A DNA stretch of 64,000 nt, from the NCBI GenBank assembly GCA_009917555.1, contig QZDX01000002.1, positions 62,001-126,000 of the forward strand, written 5' to 3'. Both the position numbers and the translations under genes were made by a program. The notes beneath the pieces are model-generated. The model worked only from the letters and a program-made list of their open reading frames with translations, did not search any database and was not told the DNA's origin. Shown piece after piece: positions 34,524 through 43,334 of the stretch (its first letter is position 1; every line of letters starts with the position of its first letter). Source of the DNA: a bacterium 1XD21-13. Lineage in GTDB: Bacteria > Bacillota > Clostridia > Lachnospirales > Lachnospiraceae.

Positions 34524-35300
34524 TTAAAAGTCCAGCAGGATCGGTACTCGTTTTTCCATAGAGAACTTGGCTGCCTGCCACAGGATGGAGTAGGCAAATT
34601 TAGCCAGGGACTCCGTATCATAAATGGTATGTTCCGCAATGCCGTCCTCTGTGAGCTTGCCATCCTTTATCTCTCCGTCTGCCGGGTAGCCCTCGTTGCG
34701 GGCCCAGCTTACAATGGTCGCCTCGTCTGCCTGCCAGCCTATGTCGTTAATATGATTAAGCTCCATTTGTAATGCCCCTGTGGTGGAGAAGGTGATTTCC
34801 TCATCTGTGGGGCAGGGGGCATTGAAGGCCAAGCCATCCTCTATGGGAAGCCACCAGCTCGCCCCGATAAACAGGGACCAGAACTTTTCCTCATCCTCTC
34901 CCATTCGCTTTATCAGAGGATGATTCTCAAAATCCCAGTTTTTTTCTACGGTTGGGGGAAGGAGCTCCTGGTAGGTTCGGGCGGCTGTGTAGAGAAGCAG
35001 GGCTCCGAAGGCGTCCCAGTCGGGCTTGTCGGTGTAGTAGGGGGTCTCGTTATCCTCGGTCCAGGGGGCATAGGGCGGGCGATCCTTAGATGAAATAGCC
35101 GCCAGGATCTGGCTCTGCCAGTTTTCCATGGCTTTTTTTATTTCCTGTGGATCTGGGTCCGGTTCCTGATCCGCATTCTGTCCCTGAGGAGTGATGCGGG
35201 AAAAAGAGAAGCCATTGGCCTCGGCCCACTGCTGTGTGGTGGTTTTCCAGTTGCGCGCATAGTAGCGTGTAAGTGTTCCTGCGTAAATGTCAAGTCCCAT
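34524..35300 (-). CDS. Hypothetical protein
   Basis: The protein has 258 residues, soluble and acidic, rich in Trp and aromatic residues. It starts MGLDIYAGTLTRYYARNWKT and has no signal peptide or transmembrane helix. The opening resembles a family of uncharacterised Firmicute proteins, but I recognise no catalytic motif. The ATG follows AGGAGG. It is preceded by the R4 repeats and followed by R2 and proB. No function is proposed. Confidence 0.7.
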   Translation of the reverse strand: MGLDIYAGTLTRYYARNWKTTTQQWAEANGFSFSRITPQGQNADQEPDPDPQEIKKAMENWQSQILAAISSKDRPPYAPWTEDNETPYYTDKPDWDAFGALLLYTAARTYQELLPPTVEKNWDFENHPLIKRMGEDEEKFWSLFIGASWWLPIEDGLAFNAPCPTDEEITFSTTGALQMELNHINDIGWQADEATIVSWARNEGYPADGEIKDGKLTEDGIAEHTIYDTESLAKFAYSILWQAAKFSMEKRVPILLDF

Positions 35301-35335
35301 TTTGTTCCTCCTGGTTTGTTTTCATTTATAATACC

Positions 35336-35439
35336 CTTCTCGCTAACGCTCATTATATCATGAATCAAAGATTCATGATCGTCATTCGCCGCTCGCCGAA
35401 CATGCAAGTATGTTCTTCTCGCTAACGCTCATTATATCA
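35336..35439. repeat. R4 repeat pair with nested hairpins
   Basis: A 25-bp sequence (cttctcgctaacgctcatta then tatca) is present twice in identical form, at 35336-35360 and 35415-35439. Between them are a 10-bp hairpin (35357-35366 with 35370-35379) and a 6-bp hairpin (35398-35403 with 35410-35415). On the minus strand each copy contains TGATATAATG, an extended -10-like sequence, but no -35 box is correctly spaced. This is a REP-like element in the leader of the hypothetical gene at 34524. Confidence 0.8.
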
Positions 35440-35480
35440 CACAGCAGCTAAATTTGAAATGCTAAATATATCATACCGCC

Positions 35481-35528
35481 AAAAAGCGCAGGGCAGCCGC
35501 CATAATGCGTCACTGTCCTGCACTTTTT
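35481..35528 (-). terminator. Terminator of the DUF4179 gene
   Basis: The arms AAAAAGYGCAGG (35481-35492) and their complement (35517-35528) form a 12-bp stem with one G-U and a T-rich 3' end on the minus strand, 18 nt after the stop codon. Confidence 0.8.
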
Positions 35529-35545
35529 GCGTTTCACAATATTTG

Positions 35546-36595
35546 TTAAAAGGCTACCTCAAATACCTCCCCAACCTGCACATAATCATCACTGATCTGC
35601 CCGTCTCCCTCGGGAAGCTCCACGGCGTACAAGGTCATAGTCACCATTCCTGCATCAACATCCAGCCTGCCGTCATCAATGACCTCCTCATTCTGCATAT
35701 AGCCGGACTTGCCATTCTGGGAACGCACGCCGAATTCCACCCTGTTTCCGGCTCCGTCCACTGCCTTGATCATCAGAAGATAGCTGGTAGTGTCAGAAAT
35801 GCCGTAGGAAATTCTCTGCTCCAGATCATTAGCGGTAAGCTCTTTCAAGGTCACTTTCACACCGTCGGGAAGCTCAAACTCCTTTTCTATGGAAGTGCGT
35901 CTTGTATCGGCAATCAGATCCGCTCCGTCCGCTCGGAAAGCAAATTCCCATTTTCCCTTTACGCCATCCTCAAAGCCAAGCTGGTGAAATACAATCTGGT
36001 ACTCATTTTCCCGGGAGAAATCAATCCCCATATCAAAGAGATTGTAGTCCGCAACGACGCCCAGAACCTTTTGTTCCTCATCCAGGAAACCGGCGCTTCC
36101 TCCGCTTCCTCCCGTACAATTCTTTCCGTTTACATACAAGGCTCCGTCCGGTGTCAAGTACGATTCCATGGGCTGACCGTCCTCGCGCTGAAGGGTGTAA
36201 TTGATCACCAGCTTTTCCTCGGAAACCACTGCCTCCTGGAGGGTAATAACATATCCCTTATCCACTGCGGAGGTATTGACCACCTCCTTGTAATCCTCCA
36301 GATCGCCAGAGATTCCAAGAGCGCTGCTTATGCTCCATCCAATCTGCTTGATAGCCGCATGAACCTCATCTCCAAAGGCCACCGTGCCTGCTACCAAGAC
36401 TAATGCTGCACAGGCTGCCACGGATGCCCGGCGAAACATATTCCTTTTTACCTGCTTTTCTTTGCGAATCTCATTTAAAACACGGTTTTCATATCTTTTC
36501 ATTTCCACATCACTGGGGCATTCTGCCAGGTAGTCCCCAGACGCTCCAAGCTCTGTTTTTATCTCATTTGCCAGTTTGTAGGCTTCCCTGTTCAT
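35546..36595 (-). CDS. DUF4179-type anti-sigma membrane protein
   Basis: The protein has 349 residues: a cytoplasmic N-terminus of about 55, one transmembrane helix (RASVAACAALVLVAGTVAF, about 55-75), then an extracellular beta-rich region. It resembles the DUF4179 family, which is encoded next to ECF sigma factors and acts as membrane anti-sigma factor. It follows the sigma gene by 2 bp, and the ATG has AGGAAGAGGG upstream. The inferred role is to hold the sigma factor until an envelope signal arrives. Confidence 0.8.
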   Translation of the reverse strand: MNREAYKLANEIKTELGASGDYLAECPSDVEMKRYENRVLNEIRKEKQVKRNMFRRASVAACAALVLVAGTVAFGDEVHAAIKQIGWSISSALGISGDLEDYKEVVNTSAVDKGYVITLQEAVVSEEKLVINYTLQREDGQPMESYLTPDGALYVNGKNCTGGSGGSAGFLDEEQKVLGVVADYNLFDMGIDFSRENEYQIVFHQLGFEDGVKGKWEFAFRADGADLIADTRRTSIEKEFELPDGVKVTLKELTANDLEQRISYGISDTTSYLLMIKAVDGAGNRVEFGVRSQNGKSGYMQNEEVIDDGRLDVDAGMVTMTLYAVELPEGDGQISDDYVQVGEVFEVAF

Positions 36596-36597
36596 AT

Positions 36598-37149
36598 TTA
36601 TGCCCTCTTCCTTTCTCCAAATTTGCTGCGGATTTTCTGTTTTCCCCGGAATATCCGCACGTATACGTTATCTCTGCTAATGCCCAGAGCCTCTCCTGCT
36701 TCCTCCGGCTCCTCCTCATCCATAAAAATCCGCCGGAACAGTTCCTGATCCTTGGGCTTCAGACATCCTAAAATCTCCTCTGTTTCCTTTGAAAGCTCCT
36801 GCTCGGCAAGCTCCAGAAAGGAGGAATCCTCCTGGGGAATTTCCATATCCTCAATAGAGACCGTCTCCAGCTCCCGCTTCATTTTCCGCAGGGTGTCAAT
36901 GGCTTCCAGACGGGCGATTCCTGCCGCCCAGCCCTCGAAGCTCCCCTTTGTGGCATCATAGCTGTCTATATTGCGCCAGATTCCCAGAAAAATATCGTTC
37001 ATGCACTCCTCTATCCGGTCGGGAGCAGTAAAGAGACGTTTCCTTACAATAGCGTTTAGAAGCCCTCCATAAGTATTGATTACGTAGAGGATTCCCTCTT
37101 CCTTTTGCCTTTTGATCAAATCTATAAAATTATGTTCATTTGCTTTCAT
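36598..37149 (-). CDS. ECF-type RNA polymerase sigma factor
   Basis: The protein has 183 residues. Region 2 (IEECMNDIFLGIWRNIDSYDATKGSFEGWAAGIARLEAID) and region 4 (LKPKDQELFRRIFMDEEEPEEAGEALGISRDNVYVRIFRGKQKIR) are intact. It pairs with the DUF4179 anti-sigma gene downstream. The ATG follows GAGGTAA. The leader carries a GGCGC/GCGCC hairpin and the palindrome CGTAAGCTTACG (37175-37186) followed by GGAATTTTG, a weak echo of the R1 end. Confidence 0.9.
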   Translation of the reverse strand: MKANEHNFIDLIKRQKEEGILYVINTYGGLLNAIVRKRLFTAPDRIEECMNDIFLGIWRNIDSYDATKGSFEGWAAGIARLEAIDTLRKMKRELETVSIEDMEIPQEDSSFLELAEQELSKETEEILGCLKPKDQELFRRIFMDEEEPEEAGEALGISRDNVYVRIFRGKQKIRSKFGERKRA

Positions 37150-37352
37150 ATGCAGTTACCTCAAAACAAAATTCCGTAAGCTTACGTGGCGCCCGTCCGC
37201 TGCGCCATATCAGGCTTGAAAACTTTTGCTTTCTTAACCCTTTCACCTTATACTTCGTTTTAGAGAAAGGAAATCTTACAGTTTTTTTGATTTTTTAATA
37301 TATTTTCCCCGTGCTTTTCTTTTATCAGCTTGTGTATCGACCGCAAAGCACA

Positions 37353-37390
37353 AAAATACCGCCCAGGAACGCACACCTGAACGGTATTTT
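37353..37390 (-). terminator. Terminator of the DD-carboxypeptidase gene
   Basis: AAAATACCG (37353-37361) pairs with CGGTATTTT (37382-37390), and the inner CAGG/CCTG can add pairs. The minus-strand 3' side ends in T-rich sequence. It stands 60 nt after the dacF-like stop codon. The rest of this 300-bp gap holds only the sigma gene leader. Confidence 0.75.
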
Positions 37391-37449
37391 ATGAATGTTA
37401 TATGAATTTTTCAAGGTTGCACATATCCCGCCATACATTTGTCCGGCCT

Positions 37450-38940
37450 TTACAGCAGCATATAGTCAAAGGTCCGCTTCAGATACTCACTGTACCCTGC
37501 CTTTTCCACGGCTTCCGAGGCTACAATGGAAATGCTCCCCAGCTCCTTATCTCCCAGCATGTAGGTAAGCTTTCCAATCTCCTGCCCTTTCTCCACCGGG
37601 GCGGTCAGCTCCTTGACGCAGAGCCATTTCTTCTCAATGGCTGTCAAATCCTCTCCGGTGGTGCTTAAGTAGGCAAAGGTTCCGTCATAAGTTCCCTTTA
37701 CCTCCTCCTGCACGCCGAAGCGAATGGGAACCACTACCTCCGGCTGCTCCTCCAGGTCCTGATAGAGGCTGCATTTAGCGTAGCCGTAATTCAGGAGGGC
37801 TGTGGCGTCCGCAAACCGCCCCTTTGGATCGGGAGCCGCCATAACCACGGCGATCATCTCGATACCGTCTTTCTCTGCCGTAGCAGATACGCAGTATTTT
37901 GCCAGACTGGTAGAGCCGGTCTTAAGGCCCGTGGCATAAGGATATTGGCGAATCAGCTTGTTGGTGTTGGTGAGGCCAAATTCCTCCGTTCCCCGTTTGG
38001 TGGTGTGGGTGATATTTTCCATCCAGACAGTGGAATAATTATGTATCTGGGGATACTTGGTAATCAGCTCCCTGGACATCAGGGCAATGTCGTAAGCTGT
38101 GGTTACATGACCATCCACGTCCAGGCCGCAGCAGTTCACAAAGTGGGTGTCCTTCATGCCAAGCTCTGCCGCCCGCTTGTTCATCATCTCCACAAAAAGC
38201 TCCTCGGTTCCGGCTATGTGCTCTGCCATAGCTACGGAGGCGTCATTTGCCGAGGCTACGGAAATACATTTGATCATGGTGTCCACGCTCTGGGTCTCCC
38301 CCTCCTCCAGAAATACCTGGGAGCCTCCCATGGAAGCCGCATAGGTGGAGGTGGTCACCGTATCCTCCAGCTTGATCTTTCCCTGGGAAATAGCGTCAAA
38401 AATCAAAAGGAGGGTCATAATCTTGGTGACGCTGGCAGGGTGAAGCTTCTCATGGGCATTTTTTTCCAATACTACGGTTCCTGTGGACGCCTCCATGAGA
38501 ACTGCGGAAGGAGCGCTGATTCCAATACTGTCACCGGCTGCCGGTGTTGTCTCATCCCCTCCGTTTTCCCCCGCTACCTGTCCGGCTGCCTGCTCTGCCT
38601 GGGCTATTCTTCCCAAAATAGACTCTGCCACTTCTTTTCCGGGCAGTTTTTCTCCCGGGGCCGCCTTTTCCGGCAGCTCCTGATTGGTACTCTGAGGCTG
38701 CGGCGTCTCCTCTGCCTTGCCCTCCTGCCCGCCTGTCTCTGATGCGGGGGCTCCTCCATTGCTTTGTCCCTGTGTCTCCCCGGACGGTGCACTCTCATTT
38801 TGCCCCTGTATTTGGGATGACTGGGTAGCTCCTTGCTCCTGGCCTGCCGTCTCCTCCTCCCCTCCCGATGCCTGCACAGGCAGAGTCGGCGACTGGAAGC
38901 CAAGACATAGAACAAGCAGGAAGATGCAAATTTTCTTCAT
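37450..38940 (-). CDS. D-alanyl-D-alanine carboxypeptidase (PBP5/DacF type)
   Basis: The protein has 496 residues. It has a signal peptide (residues 1-24), then a 100-residue Gln/Gly/Glu/Pro-rich linker that is unusually long, then the penicillin-binding catalytic domain: SxxK as SVTK (HPASVTKIM), SxN as SAN (VASANDASVAMAEH) and KTG in GLKTGSTSLAKYC. The C-terminal domain (PBP5_C) follows. It trims pentapeptide side chains of peptidoglycan outside the membrane. The ATG is preceded by GAAGGGG. Confidence 0.93.
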   Translation of the reverse strand: MKKICIFLLVLCLGFQSPTLPVQASGGEEETAGQEQGATQSSQIQGQNESAPSGETQGQSNGGAPASETGGQEGKAEETPQPQSTNQELPEKAAPGEKLPGKEVAESILGRIAQAEQAAGQVAGENGGDETTPAAGDSIGISAPSAVLMEASTGTVVLEKNAHEKLHPASVTKIMTLLLIFDAISQGKIKLEDTVTTSTYAASMGGSQVFLEEGETQSVDTMIKCISVASANDASVAMAEHIAGTEELFVEMMNKRAAELGMKDTHFVNCCGLDVDGHVTTAYDIALMSRELITKYPQIHNYSTVWMENITHTTKRGTEEFGLTNTNKLIRQYPYATGLKTGSTSLAKYCVSATAEKDGIEMIAVVMAAPDPKGRFADATALLNYGYAKCSLYQDLEEQPEVVVPIRFGVQEEVKGTYDGTFAYLSTTGEDLTAIEKKWLCVKELTAPVEKGQEIGKLTYMLGDKELGSISIVASEAVEKAGYSEYLKRTFDYMLL

Positions 38941-39014
38941 AAAATTCCCCTTCTATTTATTGCCATTACTATTAGTAATGTAATAGAAAGGGAAAATATG
39001 TCATTTTTGCGAAA

Positions 39015-39803
39015 TCAAACCGTCATTCCGCTCCAAATCAGCGCTGCCTGTTCTCTCATGGCATCAAATTCTTCATCTGACAGACGGTCAAGCTTCTTTG
39101 GCAGATTCCGAATGGGCAGATAGTAAACCTCTGTCATACGTGGCTTACGCAGTTTTTCTTCACTGGTCTGTGCGATACCGATAGCTGTAAGGCTTTCACT
39201 ATAAGGAGCAAAATCCCCATGAAAAATACCGTCCCACAGGGTTTTCGAGTAGCAATAGTAAAGGACCTTGATCTCCTGCCCGTCTCTCTCAATAATCCTG
39301 CTTCTGGATGATTCCGTAGCATGATTGATTCCACGGGTTGCGGTCAATATGGATTCCACAATCTCATGCTCTCCATTCAAAACCTCCCTGGTGGTTTCCA
39401 GATCCAAACCATCCAATTCATACAAAGAAGTGCCCTCCGAGCTTCCAAAGGGGTCCGAAACGGCTACATATACCCCCTGAAAGCTTTCTACAACCATGCG
39501 GTTTGCGTCAAAGGGAAGCGGAAATTCATAGGTTCTTGCAAAGACAATCAGGCCAATCAGCAAAGCGCTGACGGAAAATGCGGCGATGATGCGATTACGG
39601 CGTATTCTCGCCTGTAATTTTTTTAGAAGCTCCAGGGCATTTTCCTCACTGGGTTCCTGGGGCGTCTTTTGGGAAATCTCCTTTTCATAAGCCCTGCATT
39701 CGCTGCATTCTGCTAGGTGCTCCCGGATATCCGCACTGGTCTTTTCACTGGTCAGTCCGTCCTGATAGCTGGGTAACAATTCTTTCACAATGGAGCATTT
39801 CAT
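39015..39803 (-). CDS. Zinc-finger anti-sigma factor, paralog 2
   Basis: The protein has 262 residues from the ATG at 39803. The N-terminal ZAS domain (CSIVKELLPSYQDGL, HLAECSEC) has the HxxxCxxC zinc site, followed by a transmembrane helix near residues 90-110 and an extracellular domain. It is a tandem paralog of the gene at 39841: both end in RMTE-YYLP and LSDE-FD-RE blocks. It is the third gene of the sigma operon. Its upstream sequence ATATTACAGTACTAAGAATA echoes the R1 terminal motif. Confidence 0.83.
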   Translation of the reverse strand: MKCSIVKELLPSYQDGLTSEKTSADIREHLAECSECRAYEKEISQKTPQEPSEENALELLKKLQARIRRNRIIAAFSVSALLIGLIVFARTYEFPLPFDANRMVVESFQGVYVAVSDPFGSSEGTSLYELDGLDLETTREVLNGEHEIVESILTATRGINHATESSRSRIIERDGQEIKVLYYCYSKTLWDGIFHGDFAPYSESLTAIGIAQTSEEKLRKPRMTEVYYLPIRNLPKKLDRLSDEEFDAMREQAALIWSGMTV

Positions 39804-39840
39804 ACTCACGTTCACCTCTATTCTTAGTACTGTAATATTT

Positions 39841-40629
39841 TCAAATCACGCCGCTCCAGACCAGCACGCCCTTCTCTCTCTCCTTATCAAAGGCTTCGTC
39901 CGAAAGACGTTCTAACCGGCCTGTACTTCCCATAGGCAGGTAGTAAATCTCTGTCATACGTGGCGTATATGCATGATGAACCGTATTGTCATCCAGATTC
40001 CCCAGAGTCCACCAGCCTCCTCTTCGGTCCTCATGGGTTTCACCAACGGAAAATAGTACATCCCACAGCTCTCTTGACGCACAAAAGTACACTACGTCCA
40101 CCAGCTCTCCATTCCGATTAAGCGTTCTTCCATACTTCTGAATCTGCGCATGATTAAAGCCAGAATAGTAAAGCTCCACAAAATCTCTTTTTGAGCAATC
40201 CTCATATTCCCCGGCCAGAAACGCTTTTTTTGTCTCAAGGTCCAGATAATCAATATTCTGCCATTGGGTCACATAGGGCGGATTCGGTATGGCTATCCGA
40301 TGCTCGACTTCTGCAAATACATGATCCGGCTCATAGGGAACTGGAATCTGAAAACGCTTTAAAAAGGCAATCACAGCTATCAGCATCAGACACACTGCCA
40401 GGGCAATGATCCTGTTCTGCTTGTGCATCCTTGCTTTCAGCTTCTTAAAAAAATCAATTTTTTTCTCCTTGGGGGACAGCTCCTGCGGAATTTCAGCCGC
40501 CATCTGCTCATAAATGGTACGGCAATCCTCACAGGTATCCAGATGGGCCTTGATCTCTCCCGTTGCTTCCTCTCCGGTAAGGCCGTCCAGATACCTTGGC
40601 AGAAGGTCCCTTACAATGTAACATTTCAT
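39841..40629 (-). CDS. Zinc-finger anti-sigma factor, paralog 1
   Basis: The protein has 262 residues. It has an N-terminal ZAS domain (CYIVRDLLPRYLDGL, HLDTCEDC), one transmembrane helix near 92-110 and an extracellular domain. The start codon overlaps the sigma stop (ATGA), the usual sigma/anti-sigma coupling. Two ZAS paralogs in a row after one sigma factor suggest duplication; both may bind the same sigma or respond to different signals. Confidence 0.87.
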   Translation of the reverse strand: MKCYIVRDLLPRYLDGLTGEEATGEIKAHLDTCEDCRTIYEQMAAEIPQELSPKEKKIDFFKKLKARMHKQNRIIALAVCLMLIAVIAFLKRFQIPVPYEPDHVFAEVEHRIAIPNPPYVTQWQNIDYLDLETKKAFLAGEYEDCSKRDFVELYYSGFNHAQIQKYGRTLNRNGELVDVVYFCASRELWDVLFSVGETHEDRRGGWWTLGNLDDNTVHHAYTPRMTEIYYLPMGSTGRLERLSDEAFDKEREKGVLVWSGVI

Positions 40630-41180
40630 CTTGGTCCCTCCATATGTTCCATGATTTTCTGTTTCGCACGATAGAAAGTAGTCCTCGCCCAGTTCTCATT
40701 TTTCTCAAGAATCTCCCCAATCTCCCGAAAGGAAAACTCCCCCGTAAGGCGCATGTGAACCACCTCCCGCATAGGCTCCGGAAGCAGGTGAATTGCCTGG
40801 TACAAGACTACCTTGTCCATGCGGCGTATGGTATCCGCTTCCGGCGAATCACCACCCGGTATTTCTTCCGTAAGCTCCACCTGCCTCTGCCGGGAATTCT
40901 TCGCAAGCCATTGATACCAGAGATGCTTTGCAATCTGGCAGAGCCATACGGACAGCTTACAGGTGCCGTCATAATTCTTCATGGTCCGCATGGCCCGAAA
41001 AAAAGTTTCCTGGGTCAGCTCCTCCGCCACGTCCTCATTGTGGGACAGGCTTAAGAGATATCGGTATACCTCCCGGGCATACTGCGTATATGCCTTTTCA
41101 ATGTCATGCAAAGCGTTTTCACCCCCGTCCCCTTTCGCCTTTCCTCTATATATCCTGGAAAATGAGGTTTCGTTACACAT
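40626..41180 (-). CDS. ECF-type RNA polymerase sigma factor
   Basis: Region 2 (EVYRYLLSLSHNEDVAEELTQETFFRAMRTMKNYDGTCKLSVWLCQIAKHLW) and region 4 (LLPEPMREVVHMRLTGEFSFREIGEILEKNENWARTTFYRAKQKI) are clear. The ATG at 41180 gives 184 residues but lacks a ribosome site. A TTG at 41111, 8 nt after GGGGGTG, gives 161 residues, closer to family size, and is a good alternative start. It is the first gene of a sigma/anti-sigma/anti-sigma operon. Confidence 0.88.
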   Translation of the reverse strand: MCNETSFSRIYRGKAKGDGGENALHDIEKAYTQYAREVYRYLLSLSHNEDVAEELTQETFFRAMRTMKNYDGTCKLSVWLCQIAKHLWYQWLAKNSRQRQVELTEEIPGGDSPEADTIRRMDKVVLYQAIHLLPEPMREVVHMRLTGEFSFREIGEILEKNENWARTTFYRAKQKIMEHMEGPR

Positions 41181-41190
41181 AAAATGTAAA

Positions 41191-41231
41191 AAAGGTGTAA
41201 AGTCTATGGTTTCCAGGGACTTTCCACCTTT
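41191..41231 (-). terminator. Terminator of citrate synthase gene
   Basis: The 14-nt arms 41191-41204 and 41218-41231 pair with one mismatch around a 13-nt loop. The minus-strand 3' side continues in TTTTTT. Confidence 0.85.
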
Positions 41232-41265
41232 TATACATACAATTAAAATATTAACCTATATACTT

Positions 41266-42627
41266 TTACTTCCGCTCCTCCAGCTCCTCATACCCCACAT
41301 GATGCCCCACATACTTGTAAGCCGGACGAACAATCTTGCCCGCATTTGCCAGCTCCTCAATGCGGTGGGCGCTCCAGCCGGAGATACGGGAAATGGCGAA
41401 AATCGGTGTGAACAGCTCTGCCGGAAGCCCCAGCATACTGTACACAAAGCCGCTGTAGAAGTCCACATTGGCGCAGACCGGCTTCAAGAGCTTCCGTCCG
41501 GACATCAGGCACTCCCCTCCGATCCGCTCCACACGCTCGTACAGCTCAAATTCCTCCGTCAAGCCCTTTTCCTCGGAAAGTCTTCTTGCATACTCCTTTA
41601 AAATCACTGCCCTGGGATCGGACTCCGTGTACACCGCATGGCCGATCCCATAGATAAGCCCCGCCTTGTCAAAGGCTTCCTTCCGCAGAATACATGTAAG
41701 GTAAGAGCGAAGCGCCGCCTCATCCCTCCAGTCGGTCACATGCTCCTTAATATCCTTGAACATCTCCTGCACCTTCAGATTGGCGCCACCATGCTTTGGC
41801 CCCTTTAGAGATCCCAAGGATGCCGCCACGGCAGAATATGTATCCGTACCCGTAGAGGACACTACATGGGTGGTAAAGGTAGAGTTATTACCACCGCCAT
41901 GCTCCGCATGAAGCACCAGGGCTACATCCAGCACCTTAGCCTCCAGTTCCGTGTAGGTTCCGTCTTTCCGAAGAAGCCGCAAAATATTCTCCGCTGTGGA
42001 CAGCTCCGGCTTGGGATTGCGGATAATGAGACTCTTGTCCAGGTGATAATGGCGGTAAGCGTGATAGCCATAGACGCAGAACAGGGGGAACTGGGCAATC
42101 AGCCTTAAGGACTGCTGCAGCACATTTGCAATGGAAATATCCTCCGGGTTCTCGTCGTAGGAATAGAGGGTCAGCACGCATTTTTGCAGGGTGTTCATCA
42201 TATTGGAGCTGGGAGCCTTCATCACCACATCCCGGACAAAGGTTTCGGGCAGGCTTCGAAATTCTCCCAAAAGCTCAATAAATTCGTCTAACTGCTCCTT
42301 TGTGGGCAGCTTGCCAAACAGCAAAAGGTAGGTGGCCTCCTCAAAGGCAAAACGGCGGTTGGCAAAGCCTTTTACCAGATCCTGCACGTTGACCCCCTGG
42401 AAATAGAGCTCGCCGTCAATGGGAACCTTTTCCCCATCCACATATCCAAAGGAAACCACATCGGAAATCTCCGTCAGACCCGTCAGAACGCCCTTTCCCG
42501 AAGAATCTCTCAGTCCCCTTTTTACGTCATACTCCTCATAAAGCTTGCCGTCAATCTGACCGGAACGCATACTGTATTCTACCAGCTTCTCCAGCCTCTC
42601 ATCTACATGTACCTCTTCTTTCTTCAT
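41266..42627 (-). CDS. Citrate synthase
   Basis: The protein has 453 residues. Catalytic blocks are LHAEHGGGNNSTF (first His), GPKHGGAN, GIGHAVYTESDPRA (second His) and NVDFYSG (Asp). The N-terminal extension of about 60 residues precedes the GVLTGLTEI segment, as in the larger clostridial enzymes. It condenses acetyl-CoA and oxaloacetate; a methylcitrate synthase cannot be excluded. No aconitase or isocitrate dehydrogenase gene is nearby. The leader contains a full-length R2 element. Confidence 0.92.
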   Translation of the reverse strand: MKKEEVHVDERLEKLVEYSMRSGQIDGKLYEEYDVKRGLRDSSGKGVLTGLTEISDVVSFGYVDGEKVPIDGELYFQGVNVQDLVKGFANRRFAFEEATYLLLFGKLPTKEQLDEFIELLGEFRSLPETFVRDVVMKAPSSNMMNTLQKCVLTLYSYDENPEDISIANVLQQSLRLIAQFPLFCVYGYHAYRHYHLDKSLIIRNPKPELSTAENILRLLRKDGTYTELEAKVLDVALVLHAEHGGGNNSTFTTHVVSSTGTDTYSAVAASLGSLKGPKHGGANLKVQEMFKDIKEHVTDWRDEAALRSYLTCILRKEAFDKAGLIYGIGHAVYTESDPRAVILKEYARRLSEEKGLTEEFELYERVERIGGECLMSGRKLLKPVCANVDFYSGFVYSMLGLPAELFTPIFAISRISGWSAHRIEELANAGKIVRPAYKYVGHHVGYEELEERK

Positions 42628-42643
42628 AATGTTCTCCTCCTAT

Positions 42644-42765
42644 TATAGTCGCTGCGCGACAGCACTAAAGGGTAAAGTCACTTCGGCGCACATGTAAGGA
42701 GAGAAACTTTCATTCGAAAGTGCACTCATGAAAGTTCCTCTCGTGCGCCTTTGCGACTTTACCGT
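42644..42765 (-). repeat. R2 family element (copy 2), citrate synthase leader
   Basis: It has the same architecture as copy 1: a long hairpin around GAGAGGAACTTTCAT (about 42700-42743), flanking GTCGC...GYGAC pairing, ACCCTTTAGTGCTGTCGC and GCAGCGACTATAATAGGAGG, so that the element ends in the ribosome binding site. Differences from copy 1 lie mainly in the loops. Confidence 0.85.
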
Positions 42766-42845
42766 CCTGCAGAAAATATTTCAAGAAAACACTTGACACT
42801 TCTTAGCCGGACTATCTTGTATGGCAGCATCTAGGCTATACCTGT

Positions 42846-43295
42846 TTATCCCATGAACCATCCTATTAAGATGCCAAGAATCGCTCCCATCAACACCTGC
42901 AGGGGTGTGTGTCCCACAAATTCCTTTAGCTTTTCCTCTGTGAACTTCTTTCCCTCTAAGGTCTTAAAGCTGTCCAGGATCTGGTTCAAAAGCTTTGCCT
43001 GCTTTCCCGTCTCCAGACGCACGCCCATGGCATCGTGCATGACTATGATTGCCACAATGGACGTTACGGCAAATACCGGGGAGCCCACGCCGTAAAGCCT
43101 GCCTGAGGTGGTAGCCATAGCGCACACCGTAGAGGCGTGAGAGCTTGGCATACCGCCGGAGCCTACCAGACGCTCCGGGTCAAAGCTCTTGGTCACCCAG
43201 GCATGGATCAGGGTCTTCAAGACCTGGGCCACAAACCAGCCTGTCACCGCACTTATTAAGAGTGTATTTCCTATCAACGCTTCAAAGCCATTCAT
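42846..43295 (-). CDS. Divergent PAP2 family (DUF212) membrane protein
   Basis: The protein has 149 residues from the ATG at 43295, which follows GGAAGGAA. Family landmarks are GSGGMPSSHAST (phosphatase-like histidine), the helix AVTSIVAIIVMHDAMGVRLETGKQA and a C-terminal EFVGHTP/VLMGAILGILIGWFMG. It has four or five hydrophobic segments. Such proteins resemble the core of acid phosphatase/haloperoxidase PAP2 enzymes, but the substrate is unknown. Confidence 0.88.
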   Translation of the reverse strand: MNGFEALIGNTLLISAVTGWFVAQVLKTLIHAWVTKSFDPERLVGSGGMPSSHASTVCAMATTSGRLYGVGSPVFAVTSIVAIIVMHDAMGVRLETGKQAKLLNQILDSFKTLEGKKFTEEKLKEFVGHTPLQVLMGAILGILIGWFMG

Positions 43296-43334
43296 CTGTT
43301 TTGTATTCCTTCCTGTCCAAAAACATCTTTGTCC

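Noticed and set aside
35336-35439. CRISPR-like array from the repeated 25-mer
   Set aside because: Only two repeats with an 54-bp spacer made of hairpins; no cas genes nearby.
37175-37186. Palindrome CGTAAGCTTACG as another R1 copy
   Set aside because: Only the GGAA after the palindrome resembles R1; the CGGAACT end and internal motifs are absent.
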